Assembly (NCBI GenBank): GCA_002363865.1
Contig: DEWY01000004.1
Location: 62,001-126,000 of the forward strand
DNA length: 64,000 bases
Reading direction: 5' to 3'
Origin: Caulobacteraceae bacterium UBA3198
GTDB taxonomy: Bacteria > Pseudomonadota > Alphaproteobacteria > Caulobacterales > Caulobacteraceae
Part shown: in pieces, positions 10,401 through 18,230 of the stretch
Layout: each line of letters opens with the position of its first letter
Numbering within the stretch: position 1 is the stretch's first letter
Made by a program: the position numbers and the translations under genes
Notes under the pieces: model-generated
The model's database searches: none
What the model was told of the DNA's origin: nothing
The model's input: the letters and a program-made list of their open reading frames with translations, nothing else

Positions 10401-10933
10401 TCGGGGGGCTTGGCCGCTTCCGCCGGGGCGAGCTGATCCACCGGCTGTTGCAGATCCTGCCCGACCTGCCCCTGGCCGAGCGCGACGCCGCGGCCGCCGC
10501 GATCCTCGCCCGCGAGCCGGACCTGACCGAGGACCAGCGGGCCGAGATGGCCGGCGCGGCGCTGGCCGTCCTGGCCGATCCCCAGTTCGCCGAGGTCTTC
10601 GCCGCCGACGGCCGGGCCGAGGTGGCCATCGCCGGGACCGCCGCGGCCCTGCCGAAAGCCTTGCAGATCTCCGGCCGCATCGACCGCCTGGTGGTGCGCC
10701 CCGACCGCGTGCTGGTGGCCGACTTCAAGACCAACCGCCCCTCGCCCGCCGCCATCGAGGACGCCGATCCGGCCTATATCCGCCAGATGGCGGTCTATGC
10801 CGCGGTGCTGGCCGAGGTCTTCCCCGGCCGGGCCATCGAAGCCGCCCTGGTGTGGACCGATGGTCCGAAGCTGATGGCGGTTCCAGAATTCCTGATGGCT
10901 CAGGCCCTGGCTGAACTCCGGTCGAGGAGTTGA
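7442..10933 (+). CDS. addA: Double-strand break repair helicase AddA
   Basis: UvrD-family 3'-5' helicase with a RecB-type nuclease domain; partner of AddB. It has 1163 residues. Walker A is TANAGSGKTKT with Lys30; Walker B LLDEAQDT is near residue 400; VGDEKQSIYSFQGA and VMTAHGAKGLEAP are helicase motifs III and V; LLYVALTRARDR is motif VI; and the C-terminal nuclease core VADFKTNR is near residue 1093. The start is set by overlap with the addB stop. trxA follows after an 80-base gap. Confidence 0.96.
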   Translation: MSTLTDIDPQRTAADPDLSAFVTANAGSGKTKTLIDRVARLLLAGAAPAAILCVTYTKAAAAEMQRRLFDLLGQWSVCDDTALRAALAKLEGRRPDSYDAARLSAARALFAQALETPGGLKIQTIHAFCEKLLRRFPLEAGISPGFRVMDDPAAALIARAARQDVARHALTGTGAVAQAYARLSVSLDFRAFEQMFATFEARRGALDAFVHRQGGLEGALAWIWDACGFDGEADPEAVAAAAMAELDRALWREAAEVLALGGKTDQSCSQTLSAVAADPHATLSDALKALFTQGGEGTPATWVAKTKALASAEPLRQALLDEQDRLATARDQVRAANIAWDSAYVLVLAQAYLTAYGQEKAAAGALDFGDLIEKTRALVAERPMAAWVLYKLDGGIDHILLDEAQDTAPEQWEILSALTAEFFAGEGRERQALRSLFVVGDEKQSIYSFQGAAPERLRLETETYLARIRDAGARAQSVPLAASWRSTVDVLSFVDAVFSAPETQGGVPPARGEDAVRHIPMRRHHRGCVDLWPLEREPEGEEREAWDAPLDVEGPASANRRLAENIACEIEDLVARGDGVFDKDLDGPDGTRGAWRPARYGDVLILVRRRKALFEDILRALKRRGVPVAGADRLALSEHIIFDDLLAVARFVLFPQDELNLAALLKSPFCGLDDEALYALAKPRKPGDLWSALQARAAERPDWGHALAFLNAAQDEARTRRPFEFYGRLLTLRDEAGASMRQRIVRRLGTEAEDALDEFLAQAQAAEQRGVCDLEGLADALAGLNITVKREMEAARNEVRVMTAHGAKGLEAPIVFLPETTLSGLGRGSPLLETEDGGFLWCPSKAQDCAASAAARELRARKDEEEAYRLLYVALTRARDRLVICGRIAAKTKEENLKGWWAAIQAGFAHEMVGPHLRPAACGQVEARRFGEDPQVLGRGEADAPTTAPLPAWARADAAVDPLARFASPSDLGEAEEILAPSPLARVGGLGRFRRGELIHRLLQILPDLPLAERDAAAAAILAREPDLTEDQRAEMAGAALAVLADPQFAEVFAADGRAEVAIAGTAAALPKALQISGRIDRLVVRPDRVLVADFKTNRPSPAAIEDADPAYIRQMAVYAAVLAEVFPGRAIEAALVWTDGPKLMAVPEFLMAQALAELRSRS

Positions 10934-11013
10934 TCGTCCGCCCTCAGGGCCTTACATCGCTGATCAAGAGGCGGCCGGCGCGCGTTGTGGCCGGATCGCA
11001 AAAGGAGCTTCCC

Positions 11014-11349
11014 ATGAGCACCGTCACCGTCACCGACGACTCCTTCGAGAAAGACGTGCTGCAGGCGCAAGGCCCGGTCCTGGTGGACTTCTGGGCCGAG
11101 TGGTGCGGCCCCTGCAAGCAGATCGCCCCGGCCCTGGAGCAGATCTCCGACGACCTGGCCGGCCAGGTCACCATCGCCAAGCTGAACATCGAAGACAGCC
11201 CGACCACCCCCTCGCGCTACGGCGTCCGCGGCATCCCGACCATGATGCTGTTCAAGGACGGCCAGATGTCGTCCATGAAGGTCGGCGCCATGCCCAAGCA
11301 GAAGATCCTCGAATGGCTCTCCGAAGCCGGGGTTCAGCCGGCGGCGTAA
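11014..11349 (+). CDS. trxA: Thioredoxin 1
   Basis: Cytoplasmic disulfide reductase. It has 111 residues with the classic active site WAEWCGPCKQIAP (Cys31, Cys34) and the cis-proline segment GIPTMMLF. A strong ribosome-binding site AAAGGAG at 11001-11007 supports ATG 11014 over an in-frame upstream start at 10930. It lies directly after addA, and a clear hairpin terminator follows, which closes the transcription unit. Confidence 0.97.
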   Translation: MSTVTVTDDSFEKDVLQAQGPVLVDFWAEWCGPCKQIAPALEQISDDLAGQVTIAKLNIEDSPTTPSRYGVRGIPTMMLFKDGQMSSMKVGAMPKQKILEWLSEAGVQPAA

Positions 11350-11382
11350 GGCGGTCGGGCTGAGGCCTGAGGGGTTGCAGAA

Positions 11383-11409
11383 GGGTCGGCGAAAGCCGGC
11401 CCTTTTTGT
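11383..11409 (+). terminator. Rho-independent terminator after trxA
   Basis: Eight-base stem (GGGTCGGC pairing with GCCGGCCC, one G-U pair) around a GAAA tetraloop, followed by TTTTT at 11403-11407. It lies 33 bases after the trxA stop. Confidence 0.9.
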
Positions 11410-11439
11410 TTGTGCGCGAAGCTGGCTGGGAAGCGAGAG

Positions 11440-14400
11440 TCAGCCGTCAAGTTTCGGATGCGTCCGCCTCGGACTTCGTTGGTGAGCGGGATGTAGCGAT
11501 CCGGTTTCGACCTCCGGTTCCGGCGCATCAAAATCGATATTCAGAAAGTGACCAACCACCCAGCTGCGGAGATATCTCCATGCTTCTTCCGCAGAACTAA
11601 TCTGTTGGGCCGCGATAAATAACAGGCGCTCAACTTCCCGTAGCATCAAGCGCCAGTCGTCCCTCCCCTCAGTCATCCGGCTCAGCATCTTGCCAATCGC
11701 CCGCGCGGCACGATCAGCGTTCAACCCTTGGTCGACGCCGGCCACCTTGGCCAAGAAAAGGATCGCCACTCTGTGGTGAGAGGCTAGGTCCGCACCGTCG
11801 TGAAAGAGCTGAGTAAGGGCTGCGTCGAACAGCGCCTCCGCGGGCCGGTCCTTCAGGCGCAGGATCTCGATCAGAGACTCCGGCTCAAGCCAGACAACGC
11901 TGTGCCGAAGGTAGCAAAGCTGGGCCGCCGCGCGGGCATACTGGGTGCGCGTCGTCAGACCGGCATCCGTAGCCAGGGCGATAAAGGGCTGCAGCCAAGT
12001 CGCCGATGGCACCCCGATTCCGAGTGCCCACTGGCGCAGATGCAGGTCTTCTGACATCAGGACCATGCCGTGCTGGCGCGCCAGAATCATCGGATCCAGC
12101 ACCTGAGCGACATGATCCCGGGTGAAGTGGTCGTCATGTGCCAGCAGATCGTCCGCACCGTCGGTCGGCATGATCTCGCAATGGGCGAGGATCTGATTGA
12201 GCCCTTTTCTTATTGTCTCAACATTGCTGGCCGCCTCCTCCGGCGTGTGCATCTCGCGGTAGGCTTGGTCATCTACGTACGTCAGAGTCATAAACTCCGA
12301 GCGCGTGTGGAAGGCGCTTTTGGCGCGCAGCTCGATCAGCATGTCCACGGCGCTGCGCGGAAGCAGGAGCCGCCCAAAATAGGCCTTGGCCAACTCAAGC
12401 ATTTCAAGGCGATAGAGCGTCCACGCGGTCAACAGGTCGATAACCGCACCTTGCTTGCGCGCGCGTAAGGTAGCCTTGATCGCGTCGTTTCGTTCTTCGT
12501 GGGTCCCAATGCATGTGCGCAGGCCGACGCCCTCGGCCCGAAACTGATCGGCAAGCTCGATCACGTTGATCTTGGCGATGGCGGCGACCATTGCCATCGG
12601 GACAGCATTATCTACGTAGGCATGCTTGATCCGCCTGCTCTGTTCGGAGTGATCCTTGATGAATTCAAGAACAGGACTGATGTCGTCGTCTTTGACCGTA
12701 ATCTCGATTAGGTCTGTCGACTCGGGAAACCGAGTGGCGTGTTTGGACTGGATGTCATGCGCCAGCCATACGTACTTCGGCTTCGTTTCTCGAAGCTTGT
12801 AGTGCCGATCCGGACCATACTGCCTCGGCAATGAGATCGTATCGCCTACGCTCTTGCCCTTAATGGCGAGCGCCAATGGGTGGTCGGGCGCGTAACGATC
12901 CAAAGCTCCGAGACATTCAGTCTCGATAACACCAGAGACGTCGGGACAGTCCTCGCCTTCGAGATCAAACCAGATGTTCAGACTCCCGTCCGAATTGGTC
13001 TCGACGGCTGTGGTCAGCGCGGGAATATCTGCCCCGTAGACTAAGCCCGGGTAGGCGGTTGCAACTTCCTGATTGGCACGATTGTCGCGTGCTGTGCGGT
13101 AGCTGAGGGCGAGCGCCCTATCGACCGCTCCGGCGCGGGAAAGGGAGTATGCCCACTGCATGTGGTCCACGGGGTCGCCATCTAGAGCGGCCTCATCGAC
13201 TCCGAGCACGAAGTCTCGCGCGTCGTCTTCCCGGTCCTGTCGGAGGAGCACGCTCTCCAGGACCAAGTGGGCGCGAGCATCACTAGCGTCGCCTTCGACG
13301 GCGACTCGCAGAAACCGTTCGGCCGTTACTAGATCGCCGCGGGCGGCTTCACCGACCCCGATAAGTCGCGCGAACCGCGGCAATGCGACGACTTCATCCG
13401 AAAGGCTCTGGAAGAAGACGTGCGTTCTCGGCCGCACTGGAGCGTTTGCAAAGGCCAAAGTCAGCCGCAACAGCCGGTTGGAGGGCTTGGTCACGTCAAC
13501 GTGGCCATCCAGCGCAGAGATAACCACCTCGAAATCGTCGAGCTCACTTGCAAGCTGGGCGAGCATCATCCGGTCAGCATAGGATGTCTCGGAACTCAGT
13601 AGACCAGCAGCTTCGCGCCCCATCTCGCCGGCCCGCCTTGAATCGTATCGACGGATGGCATCCGCAACCACAACTCGGGCACCGATGCTCTTAGGCCATT
13701 GCGCCAGCAACTGTTCACCCAAGCGGTCGATTTCATTGGGTGCCGAGTTGTGGACACTGGCCCGGAACAGAAGAGCGTCGAAGGTGATCAACTCGGCCGG
13801 CGCAATATCGGCGCGCCGCTCAGGCGTGGCGAACGCGATGATCTCACTCCAGCTAGCCAAGCGTTCCCAAGCCATGAGCAGCAGGACGGCCTTTGACCCC
13901 AGGTCTTCGACTGCCTTTAGATGAACAAGCGCGGTCTCTGGCTTGCCCATCTCAAGGGCGACGGACGCCGCGGTCACGCGAGCGTCACCATGGTTTGGCG
14001 CGCCCAGAACGGCGTCCTCGATCACCGCTTGAGCACGCGCTAGTTCCCCGATGGCCCGCAGGCCATTGGCTAGATTCACGGCGAGGCCCACATAGATTGG
14101 CTGGCCTGCGTTTTCGTACCCCCGCACCCGATCCCACTGACGGCCCAAGAGGCGGACCGCTTCGCACAGCATCGGGCACGGCCCTCGGGGCGGGATCGGG
14201 TGTAGCTCGAATCCGCGAGCCTCGAAGGCTTCGTCCAATAAGGCTTCAGCGGCCCATTGCTCGGCCGTGTCACTGTCCGGCAGGGCCTCATAGGTCTCCC
14301 GGGCCAGTCGCCGCCATTCTGCCTTCGGCCGCTTGAAGTGCGCGTGGTTGACGCGGTGGAGGCGGACGTTCTTATCCTCAAGGAGCTCAGCGGGGACCAC

Positions 14401-15408
14401 GTCGAGCGGCTCGAATGCTTCGTCCGATTTTACCGCAACCTGAAACAGCATTGCGGCCACGCCGGCGTTGGTTGGATCTTTGACCAGGGCCTCCTGGCCG
14501 AAGTCTAGCGCTCCGGCGATATCGCCGGTCATCATCATGCCAAAGATGCGGTTGGCGATGGTCTTCGGATCGTCGGGGTTGATCGCGTAGGCGTCGAGCA
14601 ACAGTCGTGCTCCAGCCAGATCGTCGTCTAACTGAAGCTTGGCCCAACCGAGGTTGGCGGCCACGCGGGCGCGGATTCTCGGGGAGGCCTGTGGGGTAAG
14701 GCGGCCCTTGAGGCTTTCAAGCAGATTCAGGGCCGTCCGCGCTTGACCGCCGTTGATGAGGTCGCGGTAGCGGTCGATCTCCGCGTCGAGATGATCCTCG
14801 AGTTCCCCGCCTCGGCTGGTGTCGCCGATGGTCAGGATCGCGTGCATCTCCTGAACCAGAACAGCCGTGTCCCCGCTCTGATCGCGGATGGTTGTGACGG
14901 TCTGCGCCGTCTGGGCTGTCACCTGCAGAATCTCGTCCGTGGCCGCGCTGTGGCCGGGATCGAAGGCATTCAGAGCCCTGGGGTCGGCGTGAATCCGTTG
15001 CTGCAGGGTGTCCCAGCCCCAGATTTGGATGTCGATTATTCGGCCGAGATCCGCCTGCTCCTGAGAGAGTTGCACCGCCAGCAGGTCATACGCGGTGTCA
15101 TCGGGCGCCGTCGTGACGATGTAGTATTCAACGAGCGGTGGCCTTACTGCGAGCGCTGCCGCCACCTCGCTACGAAGCTCTATCTCAGTCAGCTTGTCTC
15201 CGCGGGTTCGCAGTTTGCACTGGACACCCACTGGCCTGTGCGGATCTCGATCGCGCCTGGCCAGGATGTCGAGGCCTTTCTGACCTTGGCCATTGGTGCC
15301 GACCATTTTGGCGTTCGGATCGGCGAGCAGGCCAGCGAACAGCGGTACGCACTTGCGCTCGAAGTCCTTGCCCTCCAGCGGGATCGGAATTTTCGTCGAA
15401 GACGTCAT
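11440..15408 (-). CDS. Large REase-TPR-GreAB-C-PIN protein, predicted anti-phage/conflict effector
   Basis: 1322 residues in one frame. The N-terminal ~130 residues look like an Mrr-type restriction endonuclease: E17, the GLD triad ending at D47, and the Q63-C64-K65 core. Residues ~200-760 are alpha-helical with TPR-like repeats. Residues ~815-870 contain HPLALAIKGKSVGDTI, resembling the GreA/GreB C-terminal domain. From ~residue 989 (VIDLLTAWTLYRLEML) to ~1120 (MVLMSEDLHLR) the pattern fits a PIN ribonuclease. From memory, TPR-GreAB-C-PIN is a described conflict-system architecture; its fusion to a predicted DNase is inferred here. Base composition is visibly more AT-rich than both flanks, suggesting transfer. 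No partner gene is seen. A housekeeping DNA-repair role cannot be excluded. Confidence 0.75.
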   Translation of the reverse strand: MTSSTKIPIPLEGKDFERKCVPLFAGLLADPNAKMVGTNGQGQKGLDILARRDRDPHRPVGVQCKLRTRGDKLTEIELRSEVAAALAVRPPLVEYYIVTTAPDDTAYDLLAVQLSQEQADLGRIIDIQIWGWDTLQQRIHADPRALNAFDPGHSAATDEILQVTAQTAQTVTTIRDQSGDTAVLVQEMHAILTIGDTSRGGELEDHLDAEIDRYRDLINGGQARTALNLLESLKGRLTPQASPRIRARVAANLGWAKLQLDDDLAGARLLLDAYAINPDDPKTIANRIFGMMMTGDIAGALDFGQEALVKDPTNAGVAAMLFQVAVKSDEAFEPLDVVPAELLEDKNVRLHRVNHAHFKRPKAEWRRLARETYEALPDSDTAEQWAAEALLDEAFEARGFELHPIPPRGPCPMLCEAVRLLGRQWDRVRGYENAGQPIYVGLAVNLANGLRAIGELARAQAVIEDAVLGAPNHGDARVTAASVALEMGKPETALVHLKAVEDLGSKAVLLLMAWERLASWSEIIAFATPERRADIAPAELITFDALLFRASVHNSAPNEIDRLGEQLLAQWPKSIGARVVVADAIRRYDSRRAGEMGREAAGLLSSETSYADRMMLAQLASELDDFEVVISALDGHVDVTKPSNRLLRLTLAFANAPVRPRTHVFFQSLSDEVVALPRFARLIGVGEAARGDLVTAERFLRVAVEGDASDARAHLVLESVLLRQDREDDARDFVLGVDEAALDGDPVDHMQWAYSLSRAGAVDRALALSYRTARDNRANQEVATAYPGLVYGADIPALTTAVETNSDGSLNIWFDLEGEDCPDVSGVIETECLGALDRYAPDHPLALAIKGKSVGDTISLPRQYGPDRHYKLRETKPKYVWLAHDIQSKHATRFPESTDLIEITVKDDDISPVLEFIKDHSEQSRRIKHAYVDNAVPMAMVAAIAKINVIELADQFRAEGVGLRTCIGTHEERNDAIKATLRARKQGAVIDLLTAWTLYRLEMLELAKAYFGRLLLPRSAVDMLIELRAKSAFHTRSEFMTLTYVDDQAYREMHTPEEAASNVETIRKGLNQILAHCEIMPTDGADDLLAHDDHFTRDHVAQVLDPMILARQHGMVLMSEDLHLRQWALGIGVPSATWLQPFIALATDAGLTTRTQYARAAAQLCYLRHSVVWLEPESLIEILRLKDRPAEALFDAALTQLFHDGADLASHHRVAILFLAKVAGVDQGLNADRAARAIGKMLSRMTEGRDDWRLMLREVERLLFIAAQQISSAEEAWRYLRSWVVGHFLNIDFDAPEPEVETGSLHPAHQRSPRRTHPKLDG

Positions 15409-15712
15409 GGGAAGGCGCTGACCCGGCCGTGATTCTCGGATTCAAAGTGCAGGAGAACAGCCCGCTTCCCTACAGCCCATCAGGATTCGGCCGCGAATGC
15501 GCTACGCGTAGAGAGGGTCGCGTTGTCGGCAACAATGGCAACGTTCGACCCTGAGACTATAGATGTATTGACGAGTGCAGACGATTCCCTCGTTGGCTTC
15601 GACCCCAGACCAGCTCGGCCGCGCAACACCCTCCACGCTCACCCTTGCGCACGTCCCCCATTCCGGCCACGACTCCGCCCCAACAAACACACGCCCCCGG
15701 GAGGAGCCGACC
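15409..15712. other. Divergent intergenic region with palindrome
   Basis: A 304-base region between the minus-strand REase-PIN gene and the plus-strand nitronate monooxygenase gene; it must hold promoters for both. I see a 10-base perfect palindrome CTACGCGTAG at 15502-15511 and a ribosome-binding site (GGGAGGAG at about 15700-15707) for the downstream gene. No convincing -35/-10 pair, small gene or RNA element was found. Confidence 0.4.
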
Positions 15713-16690
15713 ATGAAGACCCGCATCACTGACCTGCTCGGCGTCGAGCATCCGATCGTCCAGGGCGGCATGCACTATGTGGGCTTCGCCGAGATGGCCG
15801 CGGCGGTGTCCAATGCGGGCGGGCTGGGCATCATCACTGGTCTGACCCAGGGGACGCCGGAAAAGCTGACCGCCGAGATCGCGCGGTGCCGGGGGATGAC
15901 CGACAAGCCGTTCGGGGTGAACCTCACCTTCCTGCCCTCGGTGACGCCGCCGGACTATCCGGGCTTTGTCGAGGCCATCGTGAAGTCGGGCGTCAAGGTC
16001 GTCGAGACGGCGGGCAACAATCCGCAGAAATACCTGCCGGCCCTGAAGGAGGCGGGCATCAAGGTGATCCACAAGTGCACGGCGGTACGCCACGCGCTGA
16101 AGGCCCAGGCCATCGGCTGCGACGCGGTCAGCGTCGACGGCTTTGAATGCGGCGGCCATCCGGGCGAGGACGACGTGCCGAACTTCATCCTGTTGCCCCG
16201 GGCGGCCGAGGAGTTGGAGATCCCCTTCCTGGCCTCGGGCGGCATGGCCGATGGCCGCTCGCTGGCCGCGGCGCTCTGCCTCGGCGCCGACGGGATCAAT
16301 ATGGGCACCCGCTTCATCGCCACCCAGGAAGCGCCGGTGCACCCCAATGTGAAGCAGGCCCTGGTGGAGGCCAGCGAGCTCGACACCCGGCTGATCATGC
16401 GGCCCCTGCGCAACACCGAGCGGGTGCTAGTGAATGCGGGCGTGGAGCGCCTGCTGGCCAAGGAGAAGGAGATGGGCGCCGCCATCACCTTCGCCGACAT
16501 CGCCCCGGAAGTGGCGGGCGTCTATCCGGCCATCATGCGCGACGGCGACATGGACGCCGGCGGCTGGTCCTGCGGCATGGTCGCTGGCCTGATCCACGAC
16601 ATCCCGACGGTGAAGGAGCTGATCGACAAGATCATGGCCGACGCCGAGGCCATACTGCGTCGGCGCGTCGGGCAGTTCGAGCTGGCCTGA
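15713..16690 (+). CDS. Nitronate monooxygenase family protein (2-nitropropane dioxygenase-like)
   Basis: FMN-dependent TIM-barrel oxidoreductase; family members oxidise alkyl nitronates or act as enoyl-ACP reductase II. It has 325 residues. Family segments are HPIVQGGMHYVG at the N terminus, the conserved GFECGGHPGEDD loop with the catalytic-region histidine near residue 148, SGGMADGRSLAAAL, and GTRFIATQEA. The start is ATG 15713, preceded by GGGAGGAG. It is probably monocistronic. The physiological substrate is unknown. Confidence 0.85.
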   Translation: MKTRITDLLGVEHPIVQGGMHYVGFAEMAAAVSNAGGLGIITGLTQGTPEKLTAEIARCRGMTDKPFGVNLTFLPSVTPPDYPGFVEAIVKSGVKVVETAGNNPQKYLPALKEAGIKVIHKCTAVRHALKAQAIGCDAVSVDGFECGGHPGEDDVPNFILLPRAAEELEIPFLASGGMADGRSLAAALCLGADGINMGTRFIATQEAPVHPNVKQALVEASELDTRLIMRPLRNTERVLVNAGVERLLAKEKEMGAAITFADIAPEVAGVYPAIMRDGDMDAGGWSCGMVAGLIHDIPTVKELIDKIMADAEAILRRRVGQFELA

Positions 16691-16749
16691 GGCGGGCCGG
16701 GGCGCTCACGAATCCTTTCCGGCCCCCGCACGTTCTCCCGGGGCAGGAG

Positions 16750-16995
16750 ATGACCATGCCGCAGACCCAAGAGCTTTCGCGCCGCTACAGCGTTCACGCC
16801 CTGCAGGACGACCACCCCGCACGAATCGTGGAGGAGGCCTCGTTTGAGGCCGCCGCCATCGCCTATGTGGAGGATTTCCACCCGCCGGCCGACGCCCTCG
16901 GGGAGATCCAGGTGGTCGTCTGCGACCTGGCCAACGGCCACGAGCACTGCTTCCGCATCGACCTGGGCGGCGGCGAGACGCAACCCTGCGCCTAG
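16750..16995 (+). CDS. Small conserved protein, DUF5961-like
   Basis: 81 residues from ATG 16750 (79 from the ATG at 16756), preceded by GGGGCAGG. It is a soluble acidic protein with the pattern YSVHALQDDHPARIVEE-SFEAAAIAYVEDFHP and a C-terminal VVVCDLANGHEHCFRIDLG strand pair. It resembles a Caulobacteraceae domain family I remember as DUF5961; that name is from memory and should be treated as tentative. There are no membrane segments. Function unknown. Confidence 0.6.
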   Translation: MTMPQTQELSRRYSVHALQDDHPARIVEEASFEAAAIAYVEDFHPPADALGEIQVVVCDLANGHEHCFRIDLGGGETQPCA

Positions 16996-17035
16996 GGCTT
17001 GAGCGGTCGGGGAGGAGACCTCTGGCCGCAACGCT

Positions 17036-17248
17036 TCAGCCCTTATCCTCCGCCAGGGTCTGGGCGACGATGGCGTTGGCGTGGCCATGGCCCAGGCCAT
17101 GCTCGGTCTTGAGCATGGCGACCAGCTCCATGTGTTTGGCCGGATAGCGCCGCCGCACCAGGGCCTGCCACTCGGCGACCGGCCGGCCGTAGGTCTTCTC
17201 GATGGACGGGAAGTAGGCGGCCGGCCCCTTGAGCGGCTTGTCAGTCAT
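17036..17248 (-). CDS. DUF4287 domain-containing protein
   Basis: 70 residues. It matches the DUF4287 pattern: a GPAAYFPSIEKTYGRP helix, HMELVAMLKTEHGLGHGHAN and AIVAQTL. Small proteins of this family are common in proteobacteria and of unknown function, sometimes fused to DUF5655. It is encoded opposite to its neighbours, with AAGGGACTGCGAC upstream of the ATG (AGGGA as a possible ribosome-binding site). Confidence 0.8.
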   Translation of the reverse strand: MTDKPLKGPAAYFPSIEKTYGRPVAEWQALVRRRYPAKHMELVAMLKTEHGLGHGHANAIVAQTLAEDKG

Positions 17249-17346
17249 GTCGCAGTCCCTTCAGATGTCCGTGGACCCAGGACGAATGACCCCGGCGAGA
17301 ACCGACAGGCCCGGGGTCGGACGCCCAAGCCCCTGAGAGCACCCTG

Positions 17347-17697
17347 ATGAGCGAACACCGCATCTTCACCACGAGCTTCGCCAGCGTCTATCCGCACTAT
17401 GTCGCCAAGGCCGAACGCAAGGGCCGCACCAGGGCCGAGGTCGATGAGATCATCCTGTGGCTCACCGGCTTCAGCCCCGAGGCCTTTGCGGCCCAGCTGG
17501 CGGGCCAGTCGGATTTCCGGACCTTCTTCGCCCAGGCGCCGGCGATGAACCCGGCGCGGGCGCAGATCAAGGGCGTGATCTGCGGCGTGCGGGTGGAGGA
17601 GATCGCCGATCCGCTGATGCGCGAGATCCGCTACCTGGACAAGCTCATCGACGAACTGGCCCGCGGCAAGGCGATGGCCAAGATCCTGCGGGGCTGA
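17347..17697 (+). CDS. DUF2200 domain-containing protein
   Basis: 116 residues, covering the whole DUF2200 family length. Recognised by FTTSFASVYPHYVAKAERKGRT at the N terminus (residues 7-28), IILWLTGF, and the conserved RYLDKLIDELARGKAM segment near the C terminus. Soluble, function unknown. The next gene starts five bases after its stop, so the two are probably cotranscribed. Confidence 0.85.
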   Translation: MSEHRIFTTSFASVYPHYVAKAERKGRTRAEVDEIILWLTGFSPEAFAAQLAGQSDFRTFFAQAPAMNPARAQIKGVICGVRVEEIADPLMREIRYLDKLIDELARGKAMAKILRG

Positions 17698-17702
17698 ACC
17701 TC

Positions 17703-18104
17703 ATGCTGACCGGATCATGCCATTGCGGGCAGAGCCATTGGACCCTGGAGGGGGACCCGGGCGGGGTCACCGCCTGCAACTGCACCCTGTGCCGCCGCTA
17801 TGGGACTCTGTGGGCCTATGACTATGAGGGCGAGCGGATCGCGCTCAGCGGACCGACCTCGTCCTATCGCCGCGCTGGCAAGGCCGACCCGGCCCTGGAG
17901 ATCCTGTTCTGCCCCGCCTGCGCCTGCGTGCTCGCCTGGCGGGGCCTGCGCCCGCGGCCAGACGGCCGGCGGCGGATGGCGGTCAATCTCCGGCTGGCGC
18001 CGCCCGACGAGGTCGGGCACCTGCCCATCGACCACTTCGATGGCCTGGGCGCCTTCGAAGACCTGCCGTCCCGCGGCCGCTGCGTGGGCGACCTCTGGGC
18101 CTAG
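17703..18104 (+). CDS. GFA (glutathione-dependent formaldehyde-activating-like) family protein
   Basis: 133 residues. A zinc-binding fold is indicated by CHCG (residues 6-9), CNCTLC near residue 26 and CPACAC near residue 73, the cysteine spacing of the GFA family. Named after glutathione-dependent formaldehyde-activating enzyme, although most members have no proven activity. ATG 17703 is five bases after the DUF2200 gene. Confidence 0.85.
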   Translation: MLTGSCHCGQSHWTLEGDPGGVTACNCTLCRRYGTLWAYDYEGERIALSGPTSSYRRAGKADPALEILFCPACACVLAWRGLRPRPDGRRRMAVNLRLAPPDEVGHLPIDHFDGLGAFEDLPSRGRCVGDLWA

Positions 18105-18127
18105 GTGGGCGACCGCCCCACCCTACT

Positions 18128-18142
18128 GTTCCACTTTTGTTC
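18128..18142. promoter_or_regulatory. LexA (SOS) box, GTTC-N7-GTTC
   Basis: Exact match to the alphaproteobacterial LexA operator: GTTC at 18128-18131, seven bases, GTTC at 18139-18142. It lies in the only intergenic gap before the toxin-like gene, about 90 bases before its preferred start. A 12-base perfect palindrome CTTGCGCGCAAG (18142-18153) follows directly, and TAGCAT at 18165-18170 is a possible -10. LexA binding is inferred. Confidence 0.7.
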
Positions 18143-18230
18143 TTGCGCGCAAGCTTCGGCGTGGTAGCATTTCCCTGTCAGCACTCGTCAAGCGTGAGGC
18201 TTGCCCAAGGGGCCGTTCGAGGAGCAGGAT

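Noticed and set aside
8372..10441. 689-residue frame antisense to addA
   Set aside because: Lies wholly within addA, which has all helicase motifs; no recognisable domain or ribosome-binding site.
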